Shown one piece after another: positions 24,740 to 37,366 of a DNA stretch of 64,000 bases. The stretch is taken from assembly GCA_023846275.1 (NCBI GenBank), contig CM043868.1, positions 7,087,653 through 7,151,652 of the forward strand, given 5' to 3'. Position 1 is the first letter of the stretch. Every line of letters begins with the position of its first letter. This DNA is from Vanilla planifolia. Its lineage: Eukaryota; Streptophyta; Magnoliopsida; Asparagales; Orchidaceae. The position numbers and the translations under genes are program-made. The notes beneath the pieces were generated by a model. That model was given only the letters and a program-made list of their open reading frames with translations, searched no databases and was not told where the DNA came from.

Positions 24740-25420
24740 GCAATGGAGCATGATTAGAGCCTACTTTGTAGAGATAATGTATTATGGCTTCAAAAATTTG
24801 TTGAAACCAAACTTGATTTACTAACACCTTATCTACACTTTTCCAAATCCATCACCTTTCCTTTTGCTAAACTAGGTAAATGGTGAGCATGAGAATGGAA
24901 GTTCATTTAGACTACATTGGTTAATGCATTCTAAGAATTCATGCATTGCTTTTAGGATAGAAGTGAAGAATCCCTTGTATTCATCTAGTGATGCTACAAC
25001 ATTAAAATCACCTCCTAAAAGCCATGGCATATTGGAGCTCATAGTACTATAAGTGAGATTTACTAGGGTGACCTTGTAGTGGTATAACTTTTAGCATTAA
25101 TGTAAGTGTAATTAACATCTTTGTTTCAAACCTAATTATCTTGGAAAGATGAATTAATTGCTCATCATCCAACATGACTTGACAAGAGAATTCAGTCTTC
25201 TATAGAACCCAGATTTTGTTGGACTTATTACCTACATAGTGCTCAAAATCTAGTTATTTTGCTAGATGGGACATTTTATTTCTATGCTACATTAGTTCCA
25301 TTAGCATAACTAAGTATTTTTTTTTGTTATAATAAGATATTTGAGTCAACTAATTGAGCTTTTATTTGTTGCTCTTATATTCCAGATAAAAATCTCAGTC
25401 ATTTTGAATCATTTATTTTA
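24740..25420 (-). pseudogene. LINE AP-type endonuclease, broken
   Basis: The minus strand reads IFIWNIR at the domain start (about 25.4 kb), then KIWVLYKTEFSCQV with a stop inside, MPWLLGGDFNVV (about 25.03-24.99 kb), AMHEFLECINQCSLNELPF, a premature stop where family members have the Trp of FTW, and finally VGSNHAPLLL (about 24.76 kb), where the family has SDH. This is the exonuclease/endonuclease/phosphatase fold that nicks target DNA before target-primed reverse transcription. The Asp of the GDFN box survives and the SDH Asp is replaced by Asn. Confidence 0.85.
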
Positions 25421-26059
25421 TTATTTGGATGATGTGAAAGCTTCTGCAAGTATCTTTTTGATTGCTTGGTTTCTCTTGTCCCTTTCTTTGCTTCTTTGAA
25501 CATTTACTTAGTAGTAGAATGAAATCTTTGTTGATATATTTCAATAACCTTGAGCCCATAGCTCTCTCTTGAAGGTTATCGTTGAATTTCTTAAGAGATT
25601 GAATATTGAATTATTGATTTGCTTTATCATGTGATATCTTAAAGTCAGAGAGTAAAGCCTCTTGTCTACTTTTAGTATGATGTAGTTGTTTGTTATCTAA
25701 TTCAAGATCATGTTTGATTTTGTGTCATGTGATTAAGTCTTGTTTGGGTTATTTAATGTCTCTTTTACTTCTACATCTCTCATTGGTGGTTTCCTCTGAT
25801 AAGAGGGAGGTGAGCATTGTTTTTGAGGTTCAATTGCTTTATTTAAAGGAGCTTCTTTTTAGGCAATTTTGACTAAATGTAATAGCTCATCTTCTTGCCT
25901 TATTAGTTTTCATTTGGTAGTGATTTGGCATAATTTTGCTTTGTTAATGTGGTTGGAGCTTTTGGGGTCTCTATTGTTGGATTTTGGTTTAGTATTGTTT
26001 TGTTGTGTTTACATTGTAGAATCTCATAACCTTACTTGCAGCATCTTTGGTAATAACTA

Positions 26060-26680
26060 GGGAGATTGTCATATTGATTTTTTAGCCAACAGTCATTTTT
26101 GGTCCCTCTTTTTCATAATCTTTATTCTATTAAGTCCTTTGTTAGGTCCACCTCAACGTAAACCCTTACAACATTCAGTCAGATTAGGTTGATCATTGCA
26201 TCATCTACTTTCAGTGGGGGTCCAATCGTTGAAGATGAAGAGTAAAGCGTTGCCTTGTTAAAGAAATGAATTAGAAGATGTTCCAAAGAGACACACATCA
26301 GTGTCAAAGGTGGTTCTACATTCAAGTGAATGTTGGGGGTGCCATTTGAAGATTCTTATGTAAAAATCTACAATGTTCCAAGCCGTAAGGAGCCAACAAC
26401 ATAGATAATCTCTCTAATGGATCTAATTAACACATGATTTTCTAGAAGACTTGCAATGAACAAGTGAATCGTCTCCATGCTTGATCGACTATGAGAAAAC
26501 TTTCCAATTAACATGCTTTTGAAAATGGCATCCATTTTGGAATCTTATTTTCCTCAAAAATCACCTCTAATTCACCTTAGAAGAAGGCTAGTGATTGAAT
26601 TTAAACTTAGGAAGGTTCTACACACTCAACCAAACATTTGCAAAGGATCTATTAAGGAAGGTGAGACCCTTAAGACCTGT
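26060..26680 (-). pseudogene. LINE ORF1 (DUF4283-like), broken
   Basis: The minus strand reads RSFANVW near the start, LIGKFSHSR...METIHLFIASL (about 26.5 kb), then NVEPPLTLMCVSLEHLLIHF, IGPPLKVDDAM and VVRVYVEVDLTKDLI (about 26.15 kb). This is the nucleic-acid-binding ORF1 layout common to plant LINEs. Stops interrupt it, and no zinc knuckle downstream was confirmed. Confidence 0.75.
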
Positions 26681-26949
26681 CATTACTAGGGTGTGATGAT
26701 ATATGTAGTGAGGCTTGAAGAATGAGTACAAAACTAGCAGTTGAGAAGAGGTTGTGCTTACCTGCCTAAGTCCAACGGGGATAACCGACTTCCACAATAT
26801 TGCCATCAATCGAGATTTAAGTTCACCACTTTTGCCTTATGCCTTTCGCCTTCCACCATAGCCAAGATTAGTCTAGGGTATCTTTCCCTCCAAGGTCGTG
26901 TATGCTTAATGATTAAAATATATTATCATCTTATGGAGATTTAAAAATA

Positions 26950-29900
26950 GCTAAAGCAATAGATGAAGGACAATTTTTAAACATTGAGTTAATAAGATGT
27001 AAGTCATCTTCTTAATATTGCAACAATCATCTAATTTTCATATTTTACTTCAAAGTTATTGCCAAAATACAATACTATTTTGTTACATTGAATTAAATCA
27101 GATAACTCACTTAGAGATAATAGATTTATTGATTTCAAATTTTGAATATTATTGACTTGATGTTCGTTGGAGATTCAAAATATAATTTTGATGATTAAAC
27201 TTGGAGGTGTATCTAGATTTAATTAAAGATAACTATTAATTAGACTTTAAGTAGATTACTAAAACCTTTATATTTGTTATTTGCTCAAATTTTGTACCAA
27301 GGGCCTCTATCATATAAATGAGATTGTAATGGAGATGGTAGATCACTTTATTTTGGTTCATCTTAGACATCTAGAAGGATTCGAAGAGAGAAAGATCCTT
27401 GTGGTGTTTATTGCTATGATGTTTGTAGAGGAAAAAATCTGTTAGCCAAATTTATGAGATTCAATTAATTGTTAAGATAAAGAATCTAGACAAGATTTAG
27501 TGAGCATGGCTAAGGATTGAGTATTAGTATTTGCCACCAAAAGGAAGGGTTACTTTTGACTTTATGGATGTAATTAATTGGGTTGTTATGCCTAGTTTGT
27601 TTTCTCTAATAAGGTTAGAGTTTTCTTATGTCTTTTTTTGCATATGCTTATTAATGTTATATCTTTATTTAATCTACTTTAGCAATTTTACCTGTGAGAA
27701 GAAATAAACTTTTTCATTATATCACCTGTTAATTAAGCCTACCTCAACATTTGTTGTTGTTTGGTTGGTTGCTCCATCGCAAGTCTAAATGAGGCATCAG
27801 TGAATATTTTGATATTAGACATAGGTGTTATTGGGGTTGAATTTAGCAATTTAATAGTTCTTAAACTTATTAAATTGTGAAATAATTGGTTGAGTCTTGA
27901 TTGCACCCCTTGTGTTACAATTAAGAAGTGGAAGAGCTTTTGGGTGGCATATGTCTATTTGAGAGTAGACATGGGTTTAGAAGTATAATAGTATAAATTG
28001 TATAATCAAGTAAAGTACATCCTACAAAAGAAAAAATAGTATAAAAAACAAAGAAAATGATTACAAAATGTTTTCAAGATTCTTTTGTTTGGAATCATAC
28101 ATAATTCTATTGATTGACAATAATTTGACAATTTTAACTTTTACCAATTTGATATTTTTTAGTAGTAGTTTGATTGTTTAACAAGGTAGGTGCAATGTAA
28201 AAGTGGATGAAAAGGGAGTTGGTGGTGGTTTCTTTTGAAAGTCACAAGTAGAAAAAGAGTAGCCCACCTCAAGGAGGTAAAGTGATGGTAAGATGCAAAT
28301 GAGACGGTCCTTTTAATAAGTAGGATTGTCATTATTAACTTAAATTTTAGAAGTGGTAATAGATTGTAGAGGGAGGTAGTTTAGCTTGGGAAGAGGGAAG
28401 GATGATTTCGAAGAACAAAGAAAAGAGACATTTGATTGATAACTAGATTGAATAGAAAGAACTTCTAACTCTAGTTATAAATGGCATATTAAAAACTATT
28501 AAATTGAATAGAATGGATGAAAGATTTGAAAAAAAAAACAATAAAGAGAATGAAACATATCAAAGTACATTGATTTTTGTTCTAAGTCAAATTCTAAGCT
28601 ATATTATCATCACAAAAGGGACATTTCAAGATGAAATATTGAGTTTTATACGTGGGGATATGGAAGCATATGACCAAGAATAATGTTATATGTGTTATTG
28701 CTATTGTTGCATAGATAATATTGGTGCTAAGGGAAATGCATGGATTAGCCATAGCCTATTAGCACAAGTTTCATTACAAGAAATCATGAACTCATCTTAC
28801 TAAGATTGACAAAGATGTGCTAGTTCATTTTGCATGGTAAAGGAGATGTCAATCTCATAAGTCTAATGATCATATTTAATGTTGATGATATTAAACCATT
28901 TATATATTTTCTTTTAATTATTTAATGCATCTACTTAGTGTTTTTTAAATAACATAGACAACTTGCATTCATGAGCATCATGGCTTGGAGTAGTTTCATC
29001 TTTGTCTTAGTTTATGAAAAAATTGGAGTAGTCTCTGGCTTATGAATGAATCTTAAGTTGTAATTTGGAGAACATTAATTAAGGACTTTTTTAAGGATAG
29101 TTGTTAGGCATTTTACTTTTGTATTTTAGAGCTTTCACATGCACACTTTAACAACTATCATTTGCATATCATATAAGTCTCTTTCATATGGATTTTTTAA
29201 GGGTAAAGTAATTTGTGCTTATTTTCATTCGACCTTAAAACCATCCTTAATTTGCCTATGTAGTGAATGACCTGGATCAATGACTGAATTGATCATATAT
29301 AGGGCATATCACATTAAATTTAGAATCCTATTTGAAGCTTGTTCTTCTTGTTTGATTCAATTTAAAATTGGATTTATTGATTTGACCCTAAAAATATTCT
29401 ACATAAAAAATATCATATTTTTGCTTAAAATGGCTATAAAACATGACAAATGTAATTGAAACTTTACCTTCATGTTTTGTTTTAAAGTTAGTGTTATTTT
29501 GAATAATTTTCTATCCATTTGAACCTATAAGTGTCTTGATCTAGAACGAGATAACATTTGGATAAACCATTACATACATGAAAATCTAAATTTGACTCAT
29601 TTAACAAACTTCAACACCCTTACACGTCAATCCATGTTAAACATCATCTGGATGTCATCTAATTTCATGAATGTTATGGTTTAATCTACAAAATATTTTT
29701 TTCATCATTTGAAAAAAATTAATATTTTGCAAAAAAAAATTAGTTATATTACATTCGTTTTGTAAGTGTTTGCTTGGTTTTAACACATTTGAAAATTTTG
29801 ATTGATGTTTAAAACTTAATCCCAAATCAGGGGAATTAGTGTGGAATGTGCATTACATCATAAGATATGATCACATTAATTATAGCTATAATCAATGTAA

Positions 29901-30855
29901 AAATCTATAAGGCCTATAGAATAAGCCATAATATGATACAATTTAGTTATCATATTGTATGATTTAGCTTAATCATGTGATATGATATCTTACAAAGAAA
30001 TAGGGTTGAGCAATTTTGACTATTGTGTATGTAGTCATATTGATCATAAGCTATGATTGTGATCAACAAAACAATAACTACTTTGTCGTGATGAAAAAAA
30101 TAGAAAACTTATAGAAATAAACATTAATGGCTGTGAATTTGTTATGGAAACTTCTTAGAGATATTTGACGTTGTAATACCCTTTCTAAGCTATTTATTTT
30201 AGGTTAATTAGAACTTCAAAAAAAATCTAAGATCTATACTTTTCAATAAAGTGACTTTTTGAAAGGCTTTTTCTCTTATTATTCTTTCAAATCAAAGTGC
30301 ATGTGATAAAGGATTCAATGTATGCATTTTGGATGAATCATTAATCAATAAACTCTTAATAAGTTTGGGAACTCTTGACTTCAATATATTAGCACTTTAT
30401 TATGTATTTTTAAAAGGATTAGCCATGCTCACATTTCTTTGCATTTTGTCTTGTATGCTACCTTAATCTAGTTTAAGGACATTATGTCTCAATACACTTA
30501 TTGTATAGCGTGTGTCTTTGTGAATCATGCTTTATCCTAACATCAAAAGGTAACTATGGTTTGTCCATCAACCTAGTATCAAAAGGAATTTATGTGTCAT
30601 GCTTGATCTTATATAAATGGATTTGTATTTGTGTTGGCTTTTTTTCTTTTCTGTGTGGAAAAGGGTGTGTAGGGGACTCAAGCATTTTTATATTTTTGCA
30701 TTTAATTTCATATACTTGCTTATATTCAAGTTTAATAACATCATAAACAACAACGAATTAATAAACCAAAAATCTAATGAACTTAAATAATCCCATTTTG
30801 CATGTGTTTATGGGCTAGTGGGAGATGCTTCACCCATAACAATGATGTGTGGTGA
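26950..30855. other. AT-rich DNA, no gene
   Basis: No protein motif is recognised. About 29,820-30,060 contains repeated ATCATATnATATGATnT-like phrases similar to those at the two ends of the window. Confidence 0.4.
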
Positions 30856-30860
30856 AGCAC

Positions 30861-31035
30861 AAACTATAGTAGAATGTGTTACCCATTTTCTTGGATACAC
30901 CAAAATTAGAGGAACCATGAAAGCAAATGTGTGATACATTAAACTATAGTAGAATTTGTTACTCATTTTCTTGGATAAACCAAAATTAGAGGGGGAACCA
31001 TGAAAGCAAATGTGTGATACACTAAATTATGGTGG
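30861..31035 (+). repeat. Tandem duplication, about 80-83-bp unit
   Basis: AAACTATAGTAGAAT starts at 30861 and 30941, and a partial third copy (AAATTATGGTGG) starts at 31024. Units share ATTTTCTTGGATA, CCAAAATTAGAGG and AACCATGAAAGCAAATGTG. The second unit is 3 bp longer because of a G-run insertion. Confidence 0.9.
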
Positions 31036-31039
31036 TCCT

Positions 31040-34000
31040 AAAGGAATTAAACAAGGTGTTATCGATTTTCCATGATTACAAGCACATTAACTCATAGGAG
31101 TGAGCACATTCTTTTAAATGAATAGGTGTGTGATCAAGGAGTCATTCCTTGTCAATGATGAAAATATACAAAGAGCATTTTAAGGAGACTACTACTTTGC
31201 ACACTAAGCCTAAAGTGAGCTATATCTCTCTCCACCAAGCCCAAAGTGGACCTTCCTTTCTCACAAGCTTAGCAAGGGCAACATAACAATTTAGTGCTAA
31301 CTTTATCATTGAGATACAATGCAAAAGTACTTTTTGAGAGATAAAATAATGAAACACATAACAAATCAACTTATTTTTACCAGGAAGAGATCAAGAGCAA
31401 GTGTTATGAAGAAGAATGTGAATGGATGTAGAGTGTATGTAGATCTTCCAAAAAGCACTTTTAAGTTCTTCTTAGAGATGATGAACCAAATTAAGCAACA
31501 TGGGATTCTAGAAAGAATGTGGTAGTTGTTTGACAATGTTCTTTTTATATATTTTGCAAGTAGAGAATCATCTACTTCTTTTAAACTTTCATTGGTATTT
31601 ATAGAAGGATTAGAACCATTAGGATCCCCTTATATTAGTATAGCTAATCCTAGTCCCCTCAACATTCAATTTGATGTTTGAAACTGCATAGACTTTTTAT
31701 GAACTAGCTATCAAAAGATTATATGCATTAGATGGCCCATTTGGCTCATCAAATGGTCTAACTAGTTCAAGCTTGTTCTAGACATACTATACTTTGCTAG
31801 AATATACCATACTTTATTTGATGATATACTACACATTATTGTTTGTGCATTGTATGTAACTCTTAGGTTTTGAGGATGTTTACTATACATGTATTTACAT
31901 ACTATACAATATGTGGTGCTTAAATATTCTACAAGATGTACACATACCATATATTATTAGTTTTTTTTAAATGTTTATGAAATACTCAATTTACATCTAA
32001 AAATTATTAAATGTAGCAATCATGTTTATCCAAAGTATTTTAGTTATAGTGAAAATGAGTTTTTAGTATTAACTTGATTTTATGTATTTTATCAAATGAC
32101 TACATTATGTTATTTAGCTTACTTCTAATCAACTTAACTTATGTGGCACTTTTATAGAATAATTTCATGAAAGAAAGTATTTGAAAATAAAAATATTTCA
32201 TGACCTTAAATTTATTTTTGCATGAAACCAAGTTTAAGCTTTTCTAATATGCATTTAGCTTTGATTAATCTAGAAATATAATTAACATATATTTGGTGAT
32301 CATTGGGTTAATCTAAGCATGCAAATATTATATCTCAAGTTTGTTATTATATTTTGATTCAACCTTAAATTTCATGCCTAAAACATAAGCATGTGTATCC
32401 ATGGATGCATGTGTAAGCTCTTAATCAATTTGTGATAAACGATAATTGAGTCCTTACATAATTCCTTAAGATTATGGACTCATGCATTCCTTAGAGTTCT
32501 TCATTGATTGTTCACATTCTTGAGTTATTTTCATATCTTTTGTAACTTTTACATTACATCATTTAACTTCATTGGTAGGCAATCATCAGTTCTATTTTTC
32601 TAAATTGTTACCTAAAAAGTATATACAATAGGTAGAATATTATATCATCAGGATAAACAACTTTAATAATCTATTTTCATCAAAATCATATTTGGTGAAA
32701 GCTTATGAGCCAATGCAAGTATTTCTTATTTTTCATTTTAGCATAGTAAGTTCTCAAAATAGCTTTTTTTATTATTTTTTATTTCGAACTCAATGAATTG
32801 ATAAAACATTGTAGAATATTTCTCTTAAAGACAATATTTTTACTAACCTAATTCGCTAAATCTCTTAAGTATACTTAGGACCAATAGAACCTACTCTTAA
32901 AGATCTTAACTCACCCAAGACTCCTTTTTGATTATCTGAAAACCTCAAGCAAATTTCTTGAGGCCTACAAACATCTTTAATAAGGTTATCATTCACAATA
33001 CATATTCAACCTCTCAAGCCCTTCTCCTTAAGATCAAACCATAACTAAAGAATTTTCCCAAGAGTCTAAGTAATCTCTAGCTAACTTCTCAAGGCTATAC
33101 TCCGCCTCTATTCGACTCTATAAGGCCTTCCATAATGCATAGTCTTCATAATGATAGCTATAAATTTCTCTTAAGACCTTCAAGTCATCTTCAATAACTT
33201 CCTATATAATACAAATACTTCTTGAGACCTCCTTAAACTATCTTTGCTATCTCTTGATACCTCCTTTTTCATGAAATCTATAGCATCATTGAAATCTCCC
33301 TAATGATGATTCAATATCCTCTAATTTCATACACTCCTTTTTTTATACAATTTGAATCTCTTTCAATATTATCTACTCGACCCCTCAATAGATACATTCC
33401 ATGTGAACAACACTCACAACCCAATCCATAACTCATAAAACTCTTCTATGACTTATCCTCTCATGTCTCCCTCATCACTATGGGCATAACTTAATGATTC
33501 CTTCATCTCTAAGATTTAGTTGTATTGGCCTCTTTATTTCTTTAAATTGTATCTCTCCTAATTTCCTCAATAGTAATACTTTTGTTCACCAAATATGCTT
33601 CATGACTTCAAAAATCTTATATAAATGCATGACTAATACTTTCCCTCATTGTGCTCTTAAGATTTCCCATCATAGAGCATGCCCTTCTAATGCTTAAACA
33701 AGAATCCCCTCCAATGAGTCACATATTAGACATGACTTAATCTCCATATTATCTCTAGTATGACTTGATCGCTTTTATTCTCCAACACCACCCAATTAGC
33801 TTTATTTTTGTTCTTATATGTAGGATCTGAAAAGCATAACACCCTTCATATATCATTTGCACTTGAGACACAATCAAGATCTATTGATGTAATATCCTTA
33901 ATGTATCTATCAAATGATCCAATGCTTTAAATCTAGATAATTCATCCATAATCGGATAAAGAAACACAACAACAAATATGAAAGGAAAGTCCAAAAATTT

Positions 34001-36050
34001 TAAGGTAAAACATCAAAAGAACTCAAAAAATATGCCAAAGGATTCATCCTCCATGACTAATTTTATAGATGAAAGGAGAAAAACACTTGTAATTTTTTTA
34101 TACCTAAGGAGACATACAACTTCTCTAACTTTGTGATCTCTATCTCATGAAATCAAAACATTAAAACTACACCAAAATAGTGAAGAACTAATAAAACCTA
34201 AGAAAAGAAGCCAATAAAGCAAAGAAAGAACAATTTTGGGGTAGTTTGGACCTCTCTAAGGCCTCCCTTCATTTACTTTTCTCTCAATGCAAATTTTGTG
34301 GCAATCTCATTTAGTTAATCCAATAGGATTACAATTCTTTGCTTCCCTTTATACCCCCAAACAATATCTTCTAAAGTCACTTCTATAGCTTAAGGTAGAT
34401 TCCATTTGGATTGTATAGGAATCTATTTTGGTTGATAGAGATGGCTCACTACATTAGGTGCCAAGTAGGCATACAATTGTTCTTGCAATTGAGTTATTTA
34501 AGATCGCAATTTTCTCATTATGGTTGCTACTTACATTTTTGTTAGACTAATTTATATTGTCTATTCTTACATATTTATGTAGTTGACACATCCTTTTCCC
34601 AAGCATGTCACGGTCGAAGTTACACATGCAATGGCTAACATTACAAGAGAATGTCAAAGCCTTTATAATTATACTCTATTGGGGCAACATTTCTTAGTTT
34701 CTTTTATTGCCACTTATGGGTTGCTATCTATCTTGAGTGTTTGTATTGCAAGTTGCATTCACCTCTGACAAATTTAGTGTTGTGAGAGGTTCCATGTGGG
34801 CTATTAGATAGGTGGTTGCTTAGTGTTATGAAGTTGATTAAAAAGTCCATTTAATATAAATGATTCATAAATTTGTTTTTAATACATGAGTAAGACATTG
34901 TAACTTGTTTGCTAAATAATAAATAATATGGATGGAGTCGTGCCTATACTATGATTGAGCTAACTTATCCTTAGTGTTTTATAGAAATAAGTGGGTGGTC
35001 CTTTAGAGAGCTAGGTTATCAAGGATCCAATTATTCTATAATCATGCTTGCATATAAATTTCTTTATGGGAAACCATCTATTATGAGTATTTAAATATGC
35101 TTGCACGGGTTTGGGTAGAGTGACACTAGATTTTGTGCAAGAGATCTTGTCTTGCACAAGTTTGGCATTGTGCAACACATGAATGTCCTACTTGTGGAAC
35201 CTCAATTTTTTGTACAAATAACATGATTTTGGTAGGATGAGACTTGTTTACTAACATTCATTGTATATTAAGCTATAAGAGACTTGTCGTGCCTTGACTT
35301 AAGAGCCCATTATAGTGCATCCAGTGGCATCACCATAAGGATAGCATCAATTGATTGGATGGAGTTACAAAACCATGTGTTCAAGATTTCATGGTTGATG
35401 ACTAATTGTCTCCATCACTATATGATGAAGTGGGCCTATGTCATCATCATATATATCCTTATCAAACCCAAGTTGAGCATAATACACCTAATCATTATAG
35501 CTTCCACTCCATGATGACAATGATAGCAAGGTCTCAAAGACATCACATGAAGTTTCCAAATGAATGTGCTAACCTCAAACAACATACATATATGGTGGTG
35601 ATGCCATAACAATGTTGTAGGTGTGATTAGTATTACATTAGCATTTTGTTTGTTTTATGCTTAATGATATATTTGTTGCTATTATATTTGAGAAACATCA
35701 AAAAGATTAGTTCCATTGTTTGAGAAAGTTAATTTATGAATCATTGATCTTTAACTTTTAACAAATCTTAGTTATGAATGTATAAAGATAAACATACAAT
35801 TATAGATATTTATTTTTGTAATTTATAACATTGTTGCAGTAGTTGTCAAATTAGTTGTTTATTCTATATTTAAAATGAAAGTGTACTCTACCCAATTGTT
35901 TAAGGCTAATTTCAGTGGCCCACTTTACCTTATCTTTCTACATGTCATAAGAAAAGTGGAATTAAAGCATTGTTTGCATATGATTAGTTCAATGATAAAA
36001 AAAAAATAAATCATTGGTAATCTTCTTCTGATTCTTTGTTTGTAAATGGG
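31040..36050. other. Non-coding DNA with a G-poor stretch
   Basis: No gene is recognised. About 32,850-33,800 is noticeably poor in G and rich in C/T on the plus strand. A CTTGAGGCCT-like phrase recurs every 50-80 bp there (for example near 32959, 33017, 33089, 33171 and 33226), which suggests a decayed tandem repeat. Confidence 0.4.
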
Positions 36051-36059
36051 CCTCTACTA

Positions 36060-36800
36060 TCCCAAAAAGAAAAAAGAAATGCAAGCAAACACAATGATTT
36101 TAGGTGGTTCACTTGAGAGCATGCATTTCCCTAATCACACAAGGTTAGGCTTCCATAAACTCATGCCCTTCTCAAATGTTATCAAACAATAACCTTTATA
36201 ACTACCAAGACAAAAAGCCTTCACATCAAACCCAAAACTTTTTACATTCCTAAGTTAAAAGATCCTCTAATTTTAGACCTAAAAGAGTCCTACAATGACA
36301 TAACCCAAAAAGCTCAAGCTTACAAGGGATGAAGGAAAAGAAAAATACAATATGAATTTAACAATATAGCTCTTATTGCATTCATTGATTCATAGGGAGG
36401 AGAAAATTTTCAAAACGTATATCCTCGCTCTTATAAAGCATATACTAGTCTCCCCCTCTACCTAACACCCTAAATTGATCAATTTCAATAAGTATGGGTT
36501 TTATTAATATATTTCTCTTTTGAATAGCTTAGCTTAGCTTTGTTTAGCTTTTTGTGTTTTCATGGTCATAGGATTGTTATAGAACATCAAATTGTTCATT
36601 AGGTCATTTGCTATTTCCAAATTAACAAAATTTAATCATTGGAACCAAAATAAGAAGTTGGTCTACTTTTAAAAAAATATTGGACTATCCAATCATGTAA
36701 TTGGACACTCCAATATCCTTTTGGACCTTTGATATCAGTGATCAGATAATTTAGTAAGAGTCGAAATATGGTTCCAATAGCACCCTTATTGTCACACTAC
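36060..36800. mobile_element. Possible copia LTR fragment
   Basis: GATTTTAGGTGGTTC at 36096 matches the hallmark in the right copia LTR of this window (GATTTTTTAGGTGGTTC near 49691), followed by a similar C-rich stretch. Downstream is TTGGAC/TCCAAT-rich sequence as seen in such LTRs. Ends were not found and orientation is not established. Confidence 0.4.
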
Positions 36801-37034
36801 CTATAGCTCTTATTTAAGCATTCAACCCCATTAATTTACTCTTTGATTTGAAAAATAGTTTTAAAAATAAAAAATGATTTTTAGTTTAAATTTGTAAAGC
36901 TAACATGACATATTTAAGCATGATGTCATTATTACAAAATGATATTTAACATATTTTAATTAATAATTTCAACTTATCTATACAAAAATATGATTTTTAA
37001 ACTCAGTCCTATTTATTTTATGTGATTATTTTAT

Positions 37035-37366
37035 AAAACGTATCATATAATTTTGACCTGACTATAATGCTCTCATGGATGATATTTTGATGATAACACT
37101 TATAACAATATTCTTTAATGACTGTTTAACAATCTAAAACCATTACTTGATAATAAATGCACTTAGCATGATGCACCACATTCTCCAGGCAGCATCATTA
37201 TGGAGGCCACTTATCATCATAGGGATCCTATCTTGAACATAAAACTTAAAATGATAACTCAATATAAGTATTAGTAAAACGTATCATAAAATAATTTTGA
37301 CCTAACTATAATGCTCTCATGGATGATATTTTGATGATAACACTTATAACAATACTCCTTAATGAC
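37035..37366. repeat. Local direct duplication of part of the LINE RT
   Basis: A segment of about 90 bp starting AAAACGTATCATA at 37035 (ending near 37122) is repeated from 37276 to 37366, about 241 bp away. The second copy lies inside the LINE RT frame. The first is therefore a partial copy beyond the natural path of the ORF. Confidence 0.85.

Larger units (their letters stand above)
22300..26950 (-). mobile_element. Nearly full-length dead L1-type LINE retrotransposon
   Basis: Reading the minus strand from right to left gives the domains of a plant L1-type LINE in the correct order: ORF1 with a DUF4283-like region (about 26.68-26.07 kb), AP-type endonuclease (25.42-24.74 kb), reverse transcriptase (24.1-22.96 kb), and a zf-RVT zinc-binding end (about 22.5-22.38 kb). 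Every section carries stops and frame changes. The 3' end and A-tail (which would read as T on the plus strand) were not identified, so both ends are approximate. The copy cannot encode working proteins. Confidence 0.85.
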
